A stretch of DNA of 64,000 nt from an uncultured Anaerolineae bacterium (GCA_903838415.1 CAILYI010000109.1:62001-126000), one strand, 5' to 3'; positions 39,779-50,520 are shown, numbered from the stretch's first letter. The notes: generated from the sequence alone by a model not told the origin. Numbers and translations are program-made.

Positions 39779-40159
39779 ATGCCAGCATTAAATCGTGTCC
39801 AGTTAATTGGGTATTTGGGTAAAGACCCAGAATCCCGCTTCACCCCCAACGGTAAAAAGGTGACGCACTTCAGCTTGGGAGTAACGCAGCGCTGGAAAGC
39901 CGATGGGGAAACGAAGGAATATACCGATTGGGTTTACGTGGAAGCCTGGGGGCGGCTGGGAGAAGTCTGTGACCAGTACCTGCACAAAGGCAGCCTGGCC
40001 TACGTGGAAGGACGCTTGAAGGTGGAGCGCTACGAGGAAAAAGGCGAAACGCGCTATTCGACGAAAGTTGTTGCGCTGCAGGTGCAGATGCTCGACCGCA
40101 AGGGCGCTGAAGAACCAATAATGAGCGTCGAGGAGGATGCCAGCGGTTATGAAGTTTAA
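39779..40159 (+). CDS. ssb: Single-stranded DNA-binding protein
   Basis: 126 residues from ATG 39779 (AGGAGGG 3 nt upstream). One OB fold: ALNRVQLIGYLGKDPESRFT, KVTHFSLGV, DWVYVEAWGRLGEVCDQYL, GSLAYVEGRLKVERYE. It binds single-stranded DNA in replication and repair. The C-terminus ends DASGYEV and lacks the acidic tip (DD-x-PF type) that recruits partner proteins in most bacterial SSBs, so it may be an accessory SSB or a lineage-specific form. A longer upstream reading frame exists but overlaps the divergent gene and is rejected. Confidence 0.93.
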   Translation: MPALNRVQLIGYLGKDPESRFTPNGKKVTHFSLGVTQRWKADGETKEYTDWVYVEAWGRLGEVCDQYLHKGSLAYVEGRLKVERYEEKGETRYSTKVVALQVQMLDRKGAEEPIMSVEEDASGYEV

Positions 40160-40179
40160 GCCAAAAGCGTGCTAAACGC

Positions 40180-40220
40180 AAAGTGACCTCCGGCTTTTTT
40201 TGCGGAGGTCACTTTTTTAT
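40180..40220 (+). terminator. Intrinsic terminator of ssb
   Basis: 13-bp perfect stem AAAGTGACCTCCG / CGGAGGTCACTTT with a T-rich loop, followed by TTTAT. Strong hairpin. Confidence 0.9.
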
Positions 40221-40244
40221 TGAAGCTTTTCAAGTATTTGAGAA

Positions 40245-41294
40245 CTACGGCACCACGGCAAAGCGATTTTTCAGAGTATAGGTGATGTAATTCTGCCACA
40301 AGCGGATAATCGCATCCTGATGAAAATCATGGTTGGAGAAAGTCTGGAAAACCACGCGTCCATCGTAGCAAGTAGCCATGACGCCATAGTCGGACTTGCG
40401 ATTCTGGAACGTCCCGGCCAGCAAAGTAGCATTGCTGCCCGGAGATATTCGGATTATATCTCCGGCTTGCCATTGCCAGTAGCGCGAATAATTGATCAGC
40501 GGCATGGCATTGTTGGGGGCGCTGAAAAGGGGATGGGTCGAATCCAACCAGTAAATCGACTCGGCCAGCGGCCAATCTTTTTGGAATTCGATGCCACAGC
40601 CGGATAACACCGGTTTGAGACGCCCCTCGCCTAACTGGTCCAAATACCAGACTTCGGCAATCACGGCGGTTTTATCGCGCGAGATTTTTTCACCGATCAC
40701 ATCCCAGAATTCTCCCTGAACCTTGGTTTTTGATTCTGCGCCGATAATAATCAAATCCCATTGAACGGGGGAATTCAGGTTTTCCATGAAGTGACCCAGC
40801 GCGTCACCGACGTGTGTGTATTTCAGGCCCATGCCATTCAATGCGTCACTGATCCACAACCCGATATCCGGCGTATCTTCATAGACCAGGATTTTGGCAT
40901 TTTTTAAGCGCGATTCAAAGTCAGCGGCGGGATCCGCGGTTGCGGCGACTTCTGGCGAGGGAGCGATCGGTTCAGGTTGATTATTTTGCTCCGCCTGCGA
41001 GGTTAAGAGCGCCGCGGCAGCAGTAGCCTGGACTTCGAGAGCCACTTTGGTGGCATCCACAGGTTGAACCGGCGCAGGGGCGTTGTTGGTAGCCAGGATT
41101 TCCAGGGCGATTTTCGTTGCATCCACAACGGGAGGCGGAAGCGCATTGTTAGTCGCTTGAAGCTCCAGGGCAATCTTGGTCGCATCTGCAACCGGGATTT
41201 GAACGGCTGGCGCGGCGCCGGGTAAATTGCAGGCCAGCATGGCCAGGATGAGAAAGAGTAAAGAATGAACAGGCCGGAATCGTTTCGCAAACAT
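40245..41294 (-). CDS. Lipoprotein with three DATKxALE repeats and a Rossmann-like C-terminal domain
   Basis: 349 residues. Lipobox AMLAC with Cys22, then NLPGA. Three copies of DATKxALExxAT occur at residues 37-48, 58-69 and 80-91 (period about 21-22), probably short helices in a stalk. From about residue 130 a domain with AKILVYEDTPDIGLWISDAL and WDLIIIGAESKT looks like a flavodoxin/class I glutamine-amidotransferase-type alpha-beta fold, without a recognisable catalytic triad. AGGAG lies 7 nt before the ATG. Function unknown; exported, surface-anchored. Confidence 0.72.
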   Translation of the reverse strand: MFAKRFRPVHSLLFLILAMLACNLPGAAPAVQIPVADATKIALELQATNNALPPPVVDATKIALEILATNNAPAPVQPVDATKVALEVQATAAAALLTSQAEQNNQPEPIAPSPEVAATADPAADFESRLKNAKILVYEDTPDIGLWISDALNGMGLKYTHVGDALGHFMENLNSPVQWDLIIIGAESKTKVQGEFWDVIGEKISRDKTAVIAEVWYLDQLGEGRLKPVLSGCGIEFQKDWPLAESIYWLDSTHPLFSAPNNAMPLINYSRYWQWQAGDIIRISPGSNATLLAGTFQNRKSDYGVMATCYDGRVVFQTFSNHDFHQDAIIRLWQNYITYTLKNRFAVVP

Positions 41295-41372
41295 GGCATT
41301 CTCCTCTTACGCTATTTGATTAACTCATTCTTGCACGATTATTGCGACACGGCATTAACAAAAACGTAATAT

Positions 41373-41400
41373 AAACCCCCAGTTTTCAGGCTGGGGGTTT
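41373..41400 (-). terminator. Terminator downstream of ychF
   Basis: AAACCCCCAG / CTGGGGGTTT, 10-bp perfect stem, 8-nt loop; on the minus strand a TTTATATT stretch follows. Lies 7 nt past the ychF stop. Confidence 0.8.
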
Positions 41401-41407
41401 GGTCTGG

Positions 41408-42460
41408 TTACAGACTGGAGCGGATGTGGACGATATCGCCGTCCTTGACAATATATTCCTTGCCTTCAAGCCGGAATTTGCCTTTGGCTTTGCACTCAGC
41501 CATGGTGCCGAGCGAAATCAAGTCATCGTAGGCGACAACTTCCGCGCGGATAAAACCACGCGCTATATCGGTATGGATTTCTCCAGCCGATTCAACGGCG
41601 GTGGCATTGCGACGGGTTGTCCAGGCGCGCACTTCGTCTTCACCAACGGTGAAAAATGACTGTTGGTTGAGCAAATCATAAGACAGGCGAATCATCAAGT
41701 TGAGGGCTGGTTCCACAATGCCGTATTCGGCCATGAAAACCTGGGCATCTTCCGCCGGGAGTTGGGAAATTTCCATCTCCAGTTTGCCGGGCAAAGCCAC
41801 AAATGGATGGTCGAGTTCGAAAGCAGGAGCTTTTTGTCCTTCGCCGAGGTTGAAAACCGTCAGAATTTGCTTACGGGTGAGCAGGCCGAAGCTGGAAAGT
41901 TCCTTTTGCTCGTCGGCAGAATATTCCAGTTTGCGCAGCGGAATATTATTGTTGAGCGCTTCGAGCAGGCGATTGAAAAGCACCGTCTGTCGTTCGTTGA
42001 GCGCTTTATCGGTACCGCCTTTTTTGCGTTCATCCAGCAGACGTTCGAGCTTGCGCTCTACCGCAATTAAGTCGTTGATCAGTAATTCCGTCAGCATGGA
42101 ATCGACATCCCGGGCGGGATTAATCGATCCGGCTGGGTGGGGAACGTCATCATCATCAAAACAGCGAGCAACATTGATGAACGCATCCATTTGACCGAGC
42201 GTATTGAGCAAATTCCCTGAAATACCCTTGGAATTGCCATCCAGCCCGGCGATATCGGCGTAGGTTACTTTTGCGTAGATGGTTTTCTTCGGGTTGAACA
42301 TGCCGGACAACCGGTCAATTCGTGGGTCGGGAACATCAACCACGCCGGTATGGACTTCGATTCGACCGGCAGATGCGGTGGTTGGCGTGTTACTGCGCGT
42401 GAGCGCGTTGAACAGGGTGGTTTTTCCAGATTGTGGGAGGCCGATTATGCCTAGTTTCAT
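41408..42460 (-). CDS. ychF: YchF/OLA1-type P-loop ATPase
   Basis: 350 residues. P-loop GLPQSGKTTLFNAL (residues 7-20), DIAGL at the G3 position, and NLGE (the NxxE variant at G4 that makes this Obg-family member prefer ATP over GTP). A coiled insertion lies at about 130-200 and a TGS domain forms the C-terminus (ARGFIRAEVVAYDDLI to the end). YchF binds ribosomes and is linked to oxidative stress responses. It is divergent from tRNA-Leu, whose -35 box begins 2 nt from its ATG. Confidence 0.92.
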   Translation of the reverse strand: MKLGIIGLPQSGKTTLFNALTRSNTPTTASAGRIEVHTGVVDVPDPRIDRLSGMFNPKKTIYAKVTYADIAGLDGNSKGISGNLLNTLGQMDAFINVARCFDDDDVPHPAGSINPARDVDSMLTELLINDLIAVERKLERLLDERKKGGTDKALNERQTVLFNRLLEALNNNIPLRKLEYSADEQKELSSFGLLTRKQILTVFNLGEGQKAPAFELDHPFVALPGKLEMEISQLPAEDAQVFMAEYGIVEPALNLMIRLSYDLLNQQSFFTVGEDEVRAWTTRRNATAVESAGEIHTDIARGFIRAEVVAYDDLISLGTMAECKAKGKFRLEGKEYIVKDGDIVHIRSSL

Positions 42461-42461
42461 C

Positions 42462-42489
42462 TTGACCTTATGGTTGGGAGTGGTATACT
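42462..42489 (+). promoter_or_regulatory. Promoter of tRNA-Leu
   Basis: TTGACC (42462-42467), 16-nt spacer, TATACT (42484-42489); tRNA begins 31 nt after the -10. Confidence 0.75.
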
Positions 42490-42520
42490 ATGCGTCGCAA
42501 TAGACCATTTTACAACGCTT

Positions 42521-42605
42521 GCCGGAGTGGCGGAATTGGCAGACGCGCACGACTCAAAATCGTGTTCCGTGAGGAGTGAGGGTTCAAGTCCCTCCTTCGG
42601 CACCA
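42521..42605 (+). tRNA. tRNA-Leu, anticodon CAA, CCA encoded
   Basis: Acceptor GCCGGAG pairs with CTTCGGC (one G-T wobble). Anticodon stem CACGA/TCGTG holds CTCAAAA (anticodon CAA). A long variable arm (type II tRNA) and T arm GAGGG-TTCAAGT-CCCTC are present. CCA is encoded at 42603-42605, unlike tRNA-Pro in this window. Confidence 0.96.
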
Positions 42606-42633
42606 GATTATACCTTACCCTGCGGGGTACTTT

Positions 42634-42668
42634 GCCAAAAACGCTCTCATTTTGAGAGCGTTTTTGGC
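42634..42668 (+). terminator. Terminator of tRNA-Leu
   Basis: A 16-bp perfect stem from 42634-42649 and 42653-42668 with loop TTT; the stem ends in an A-run on the left and T-run (GTTTTT) on the right, so it should work in both directions. Confidence 0.9.
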
Positions 42669-42940
42669 TTACATTTGTCAGTTTTCAATTTGTTTTATTC
42701 TTCCCTGCCCAATGCACTTGTTTCTTGCGAACTTGCCTATATAATAAGACTCAGCCAATTCTTATGGCCCTGACTTCAAAAATAATCCGACGCTCTCAAA
42801 AGCGCGCGGAAAGCGCATGAATCGGCACTTGGCTGATTCTGCTTGTACCCCGTAACTTGACAGTTTTTTTGGTGAATTTCATCACTGGAAAAACCTGTCT
42901 TTCGGGCTTATCATCTTATTATTCATGCGTAGGAGGAATA
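42669..42940 (+). promoter_or_regulatory. glgC upstream region with promoter and long leader
   Basis: TTGTTT (42718-42723), 16-nt spacer, TATAAT (42740-42745) is the best promoter; it predicts a leader of about 190 nt. The leader holds an 8-bp hairpin GAATCGGC-ACTTG-GCTGATTC near 42820 and a TTGACA at 42857 with no good -10. AGGAGG at the end serves glgC. No gene is seen here. Confidence 0.55.
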
Positions 42941-44203
42941 ATGCCAGCTGCTTCTGAAGATATCCTTGCCATCGTTCTTGGGGGAGGCCGTGGAACCAGA
43001 CTTTATCCGTTGACCAAGCTGCGCGCCAAACCTGCCGTGCCGATCGCCGGAAAATACCGTCTGATTGACGTGCCGATCAGCAACTGTATCAATTCGGGAA
43101 TTTACCGGATTGCTGTCTTGACACAATTCCACTCGGTTTCCCTCAATCGCCACATTACGCGCACCTACCGCTTCGACACTTTCCACACCGGCTGGGTGCA
43201 GATTCTGGCTGCCGAACAAACCCTGCAGAGTGAAGACTGGTACCAGGGCACAGCCGATGCCGTGCGGAAGCAAATTCGTGAAATTATTGCATCAGACGCC
43301 GCGTATGTGCTGATTTTGGCTGGCGACCACCTCTACCGCATGGATTACGCCGCCATGGCAAAATTCCACTGGGATAACGACGCCGATATCACCGTGGGCG
43401 TTCACCCGGTCACGCGAGAAGAAGTGCCCAATCTGGGAATCCTAAAAGTCACCGACGATCGACGCATTGCTGCGTTTGTCGAAAAGCCCAAAGACCCCAA
43501 GGTGCAGGCGCAGTTCGTCAGCAGCAATGACCCAGACCGTCCATTCCTGGCATCGATGGGCATTTATATGTTCAAGACCTCGGTCCTGCTCGATCTGCTG
43601 ACCGACTTCCCGGATCATGATGATTTCGGTCACGATGTAATTCCCAACTCGATCCGCACCCATGCCGTTTTTGGATATCCATTCAACGATTACTGGCAGG
43701 ATATTGGAACAATCCGTTCCTTCTACGAAACCAACCTGGCCCTGACTCGCGTCGACGCGCCCTTTAATTTCTTCAACCCCGAACGGCCCATCTACACCAA
43801 TCCACGCACTTTGCCTGGCTCATCGGTGGAAAACAGCGTGCTGAAAAACGTTCAGCTTTGTGAAGGCTGCCGCATCCAGGAAGCCGAAATTACTCATTCG
43901 ACAATTGGTTTGCGCAGTCAGATTGGCCCCGGCACCAAAATCAAAGACAGCATCATCATGGGCGCAGATTATTACGATAATCCCTCCATCAAAAGCACCG
44001 ACGTGCCGCTCGGCATCGGCCCCAACTGCGTGATTGAAGGCGCCATTCTGGATAAAAACGTCCGCATCGGCGAAGGCGTGGTGATTAAATCCTTCCCGCG
44101 CGGCACGGAAATGGACGCCGGGACGTGGGTGGTTCAGGATGGCATTGTCGTCATCCCAAAAGATACAACCATCCTACCCAACACGCGCATCACCCCTGAG
44201 TAA
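42941..44203 (+). CDS. glgC: Glucose-1-phosphate adenylyltransferase
   Basis: 420 residues from ATG 42941 (AGGAGG, 4-5 nt spacing). Nucleotidyltransferase core: AIVLGGGRGTRLYPLTKLRA, then KPAVPIAGKYRLIDVPISNC; QGTADAVRKQ is the conserved loop, and FVEKPKDP the glucose-1-phosphate-binding stretch. The C-terminal third is a left-handed beta helix, where the allosteric site lies. It makes ADP-glucose for glycogen synthesis. No other glycogen gene lies next to it. Confidence 0.95.
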   Translation: MPAASEDILAIVLGGGRGTRLYPLTKLRAKPAVPIAGKYRLIDVPISNCINSGIYRIAVLTQFHSVSLNRHITRTYRFDTFHTGWVQILAAEQTLQSEDWYQGTADAVRKQIREIIASDAAYVLILAGDHLYRMDYAAMAKFHWDNDADITVGVHPVTREEVPNLGILKVTDDRRIAAFVEKPKDPKVQAQFVSSNDPDRPFLASMGIYMFKTSVLLDLLTDFPDHDDFGHDVIPNSIRTHAVFGYPFNDYWQDIGTIRSFYETNLALTRVDAPFNFFNPERPIYTNPRTLPGSSVENSVLKNVQLCEGCRIQEAEITHSTIGLRSQIGPGTKIKDSIIMGADYYDNPSIKSTDVPLGIGPNCVIEGAILDKNVRIGEGVVIKSFPRGTEMDAGTWVVQDGIVVIPKDTTILPNTRITPE

Positions 44204-44222
44204 AGCAATCAACAGCAATAAA

Positions 44223-44265
44223 AAAGGCCAGTTCGGTGGAACACAAAATCGCCGAACTGGCCTTT
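44223..44265 (+). terminator. Terminator-like hairpin after glgC
   Basis: 14-bp perfect stem AAAGGCCAGTTCGG / CCGAACTGGCCTTT with a 15-nt loop, followed by CTCTG. It lies 19 nt past the glgC stop and 38 nt before terC. Confidence 0.75.
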
Positions 44266-44302
44266 CTCTGCCACAAAACGATTGTGACAAACGGAGTACC
44301 CT

Positions 44303-45175
44303 ATGGATTTTTACTGGCCCACCATTCTGATCGTCCTGCAGCTGATATTTTTGGAAGGTATTCTTTCCATCGATAATGCTGCCATTATTGGTGCACTCGT
44401 CTCCCCCCTGCCCGATAAGGAAGACATTCCCTGGCCGGGCCCATTAAAAAAACTGGGGCGGTTTCTTCATCCGCTGTTGGGAAAGCAACGAACCGCCGCG
44501 TTAAGAGTCGGCCTGCTCGGCGCGTACCTCGGACGTGGCGCCATGTTGTTCATGACCAGTTTCTTAATCCACAATTCGTGGATTAAACTGCTCGGGGCCG
44601 CATATCTCATTCACCTGGCATTTGACAGCCTCGAAGATATGTCCGGTGGCGGCGGTGAAGAGGATGGCGAGGGCAAACCCATCCTGGCGAAAACCTTCTG
44701 GGCTACGGTATTGACGGTCGAATTAATGGATCTGGTTTTCAGCATCGATAACGTCGTCGCGGCCGTCTCCCTTTCAAGCAAGATTTGGGTGGTAATGCTT
44801 GGAGTGGCAATCGGCATTTTGACCATGCGCTATGCCGCCGGGTTATTCAGTTATGCCGTCGAACGGGAACCGATTCTAAAGCAGGCGGCCTACATCCTGG
44901 TGCTGACGATCGGCGTGGAATTGGTGCTCGAACAAGTCTGGCACATCGCATTCTCCGATATGGTCCGTTTCGGGATTTCAATCTCCATCATTTTGCTTTC
45001 CCTGGCGTACGCACACATCAAGCCATTGCAGAAATTACGCTTTATCCTGGTCTGGCTGGCCCAGGGCATTGGAATTGTGAACGAACTTGTGGATTGGTTG
45101 CTGGCTCCATTCCGCGGGATTTTCAAGCTGATCGGGATTATCCTGCGAAGCTTGAGACAGGCCCAGGCCTCCTGA
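44303..45175 (+). CDS. TerC-family integral membrane protein
   Basis: 290 residues with about eight membrane segments. The two TerC signatures are LEGILSIDNAAIIGALV (near the N-terminus) and ELMDLVFSIDNVVAAVSL (about residues 135-152), with acidic residues in the membrane. Family members are linked to metal (Mn, Te) handling and to metal loading of exported proteins. GGAG lies 6 nt before the ATG. With the CDF exporter and the Ca2+ ATPase, it is one of three metal-related membrane proteins in the window. Confidence 0.88.
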   Translation: MDFYWPTILIVLQLIFLEGILSIDNAAIIGALVSPLPDKEDIPWPGPLKKLGRFLHPLLGKQRTAALRVGLLGAYLGRGAMLFMTSFLIHNSWIKLLGAAYLIHLAFDSLEDMSGGGGEEDGEGKPILAKTFWATVLTVELMDLVFSIDNVVAAVSLSSKIWVVMLGVAIGILTMRYAAGLFSYAVEREPILKQAAYILVLTIGVELVLEQVWHIAFSDMVRFGISISIILLSLAYAHIKPLQKLRFILVWLAQGIGIVNELVDWLLAPFRGIFKLIGIILRSLRQAQAS

Positions 45176-45208
45176 TACCTACTTCACCCAAATTTCACGG
45201 ATTAACAA

Positions 45209-45242
45209 AAATGACCGACTCGCAAAATTGAGTCGGCCATTT
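45209..45242. terminator. Terminator between terC-type gene and GNAT gene
   Basis: AAATGACCGACTC / GAGTCGGCCATTT, 13 positions with one A/C mismatch, followed by CTTTATTTC on plus. Lies between convergent genes. Confidence 0.75.
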
Positions 45243-45305
45243 CTTTATTTCAGGGTGTGAAAGAGCGTGGATTCGGTGCAGTAAATTTGGGGCGTCAGGC
45301 GTTGC

Positions 45306-45749
45306 TCACCCTGTCGTTAGATTTTTTTCCATCCGAACCAGGTGGATGGTACCCAGGTGAATGGTGGGCAGCGCGGCAATGTGAAAACCGAATTTTTCAA
45401 AATAAGCCGTCGTCGTGACGCGCGACATCGTTCCGAGGGTTTTATAGCCCTTTTCACGTGCCCGCTCCTCCACAGACTTTAATAACATCCGCCCAATGCC
45501 CTGATGTTGATATTCCGGAGCTACCACCAGGTGCGAAAAATGCCCAATTCCTGGGGCTTTTTCATGCAGCTTGGCCACCCCCACAATCTCATCCTGCTCA
45601 TTTACCGCCATGAAGTGGTCACTGATTGGTTCATAGTCATCCTTTTCAGTTCCCTTTGGATGGCCACCGGGTTCACGCAAGACTTTGTAACGCAACGCGT
45701 AATAGGCTTTGAATTGTTCTTTTGTGGTCGGAGCTTTAATGGTGATCAT
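45306..45749 (-). CDS. GNAT-family N-acetyltransferase
   Basis: 147 residues from ATG 45749 (GGAGG, 4 nt spacing); an in-frame extension upstream is rejected because it runs through this site. GNAT core: the conserved strand HFSHLVVAPEYQHQGIGRMLLKSVEERA holds the acetyl-CoA-binding Q-x-x-G-I-G loop. C-terminal AYFEKFGFHI is typical of the family. Substrate unknown. A TATAAT box lies about 40 nt upstream of the ATG. Confidence 0.88.
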   Translation of the reverse strand: MITIKAPTTKEQFKAYYALRYKVLREPGGHPKGTEKDDYEPISDHFMAVNEQDEIVGVAKLHEKAPGIGHFSHLVVAPEYQHQGIGRMLLKSVEERAREKGYKTLGTMSRVTTTAYFEKFGFHIAALPTIHLGTIHLVRMEKNLTTG

Positions 45750-45924
45750 AGTTCCTCCTGTCCAGAAAGTGCAATTTAACACAAAGATCGATTCGATTAT
45801 ACTTCCAGATACGCAAAATGAGTTTTATCATCGTAATTCGTAATCTCAAACGTGCCGGGCGTTAAATACCCGGTTTTATGAATATAATTCAAGCAGAGTT
45901 ACTATCCCCTTTCAGGAGATGCAC

Positions 45925-48828
<2,904 letters not shown>

Positions 48829-48842
48829 TCAAACGGAAAAAC

Positions 48843-48879
48843 AAAAAGAGCCAGCCCCATTCAGGAGTTGGCTCTTTTT
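48843..48879. terminator. Bidirectional terminator after the Ca2+ ATPase gene
   Basis: AAAAAGAGCCA / TGGCTCTTTTT, 11-bp perfect stem with a 15-nt loop; A-run and T-run ends allow termination on both strands. It separates convergent genes. Confidence 0.85.
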
Positions 48880-48898
48880 ATGTTCCAATTTCAGGCTG

Positions 48899-49630
48899 TT
48901 ACTTTTCGACCACCCAGAAGTGCGAAAGTCCCAGCCCAGAGAGCGGCGTCCGCTCCAGAAATTGCAGAATAGCGCGCAGAACTTTGCCAAATGGCCCAAA
49001 GCGGGCAATTATATTGTCGTAGGCCCCAAAAATGACCGTTCGCTCCACGAATTTCACAGGCAGGCCGTCAAACAGCCGCGCCAAGTCGCCAGCCGAATAA
49101 ACGCGGACGTGCGGCGCGAGCCGGTCACGCCAGGCGCGCGGCAGATAATTCACAAACGGCTTATTACCAAAATAATACTTGCCACGCCAGTAAATGCCGT
49201 GCGTTTCAAACGGATAACCGCGATTGGGAACAAAAATCAGTGCGCGGCCGCCAGGTTTGAGCACGCGCAGCATCTCACGGACTGCGAGAAAATCGTCCGC
49301 TACGTGTTCAAGCACTTCGTGGCTGAGAATCAAATCGAAGGTCGCGGCCGGATAGGGCAAAAACTCCCCGGCCGCGTTGATAATGCCCGGATTGCGCTGT
49401 CCGGCTTGCGCCGCGCGCTCGAAATCATATTCCAGCCCGTAGATTTTTCCACCCAACCGGGACAACTGCTCGACGTACATTCCCACGCCGCAGCCATTTT
49501 CGAGAATCACGCCCCGCATCCGGTCTTCCGCAGCGCGCTGAATCATTTCCAGGCGACGGCGCTGCCCCGCGCGCCAGACATAGGACGGTTCACCGCGTAA
49601 AGCGGCCTTTTCCATAGTTTGCTTAATCAT
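48899..49630 (-). CDS. Class I SAM-dependent methyltransferase (Methyltransf_11-like)
   Basis: 243 residues from ATG 49630. SAM loop ILENGCGVGMYVEQL (the usual DxGCG has Glu-Asn here), later FDLILSHEVLEHVADD and VLKPGGRALIFVPN. The C-terminal third has a Trp/Tyr-rich stretch HGIYWRGKYYFG. Substrate unknown. There is no Shine-Dalgarno sequence; TATAAT ends 7 nt before the ATG, suggesting a leaderless mRNA. The gene lies 19 nt after menG, so it has its own promoter inside the menG end. Confidence 0.82.
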   Translation of the reverse strand: MIKQTMEKAALRGEPSYVWRAGQRRRLEMIQRAAEDRMRGVILENGCGVGMYVEQLSRLGGKIYGLEYDFERAAQAGQRNPGIINAAGEFLPYPAATFDLILSHEVLEHVADDFLAVREMLRVLKPGGRALIFVPNRGYPFETHGIYWRGKYYFGNKPFVNYLPRAWRDRLAPHVRVYSAGDLARLFDGLPVKFVERTVIFGAYDNIIARFGPFGKVLRAILQFLERTPLSGLGLSHFWVVEK

Positions 49631-49665
49631 GGACGTTATTATACCTGTCCTATTTCTCACCCCAA
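49631..49665 (-). promoter_or_regulatory. Leaderless promoter of the methyltransferase gene
   Basis: -10 TATAAT (49643-49638) followed by AACGTCC and the ATG; a -35-like TTGGGG lies 16 nt upstream, within the last codons of menG. Confidence 0.65.
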
Positions 49666-50345
49666 TGGATGGCAATGGTGCCAAACATGAGGCGATTGAA
49701 ACCAATTCGCCTGAATCCAACCACGGCCATGCGGCTGGCGAGTTCTTCCGCGGTCAAAAAATCCTCGGTGGAATCGGGCAGATAGGTATAAGCATCACGC
49801 TGACCGGAGAGCAGCGTGCCCAAGGCCGGAATCACAACGTGCATATGCAGCCAGATAAAGGGAGAAAACAGATTGCGTTTGGGGCGAGTTGTATCGAGAA
49901 TGACAATGCGCCCGCCCGGTTTCAGCACGCGGAATTGTTCACGCAGAGCCGCCAGGCTGTCGATGACATTGCGCATCAGGTAACCGGAAACAACCGCATG
50001 AAAAGATTCGGCGGGAAAGGGCAGCCACAAGGCGTCGGCGTTGGCCCAGCCAAAAGGATCGGCGGACTTCCGTCCCACGCGCATCATTTCAAAGGTGAAA
50101 TCGGCGGCGGTAACGTGAGCCGTCGGTTGCTGGGCCATGGCGGTTCGGGCTAGGTCACCGGTTCCGGTTCCCAGGTCCAACAGCGAGGCGTGCGGGTGGA
50201 GTCCGGCGCGGCGGATGACTACTTTTCGCCAGCGAATATCCTGTCCGCCGGTCATTAAGCGATTCATCAGGTCGTAGCGGCTGGCGATGCGTGTGAATAG
50301 ATTTTGTACATAGCGGGACTTTTCGTCACCAGTGAGATGGGTCAT
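49650..50345 (-). CDS. menG: Demethylmenaquinone methyltransferase (UbiE/MenG)
   Basis: 231 residues from ATG 50345 (GGAG, 5 nt spacing). Motif I LLDLGTGTGDLAR, the Ubie/COQ5 N-terminal signature YDLMNRLMTGGQDIRWRK, motif II VTAADFTFEMM and the later RVLKPGGRIVILDTTRP. It methylates demethylmenaquinone in the last step of menaquinone synthesis. TATAAT at about 50368 lies in a small palindrome (CGCTATAATAGCG). It diverges from nusA. Confidence 0.9.
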   Translation of the reverse strand: MTHLTGDEKSRYVQNLFTRIASRYDLMNRLMTGGQDIRWRKVVIRRAGLHPHASLLDLGTGTGDLARTAMAQQPTAHVTAADFTFEMMRVGRKSADPFGWANADALWLPFPAESFHAVVSGYLMRNVIDSLAALREQFRVLKPGGRIVILDTTRPKRNLFSPFIWLHMHVVIPALGTLLSGQRDAYTYLPDSTEDFLTAEELASRMAVVGFRRIGFNRLMFGTIAIHWGEK

Positions 50346-50384
50346 GGGTTCTCCAATAGGCGCTATTATAGCGGTTTTCTTTGC

Positions 50385-50413
50385 TTGCAGATTCACCCCC
50401 TTTGTGCTAGAAT
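50385..50413 (+). promoter_or_regulatory. Promoter of the nusA operon
   Basis: TTGCAG (50385-50390), 17-nt spacer, TAGAAT (50408-50413). Transcription would begin near 50420, about 100 nt before nusA. Confidence 0.65.
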
Positions 50414-50434
50414 CTTTGTGTAATATCAATACCG

Positions 50435-50473
50435 CAAGCGCCGAAAAGTGGGAGCCCCCCACTTTTTCGCTTG
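50435..50473 (+). terminator. Attenuator-like hairpin in the nusA leader
   Basis: Inner stem AAAAGTGGG / CCCACTTTT with loop AGCCC, followed by T and CG, looks like an intrinsic terminator; an outer stem CAAGCG / CGCTTG closes it. It lies between the promoter and the nusA ATG (50521), so read-through must be controlled. The form recalls the rimP-leader hairpin found before rimP-nusA operons in other bacteria. Confidence 0.7.
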
Positions 50474-50520
50474 TAATAGGTCAAAATGTCCGAGAATGTT
50501 CAATCTGGAGTTCGTGCAAG

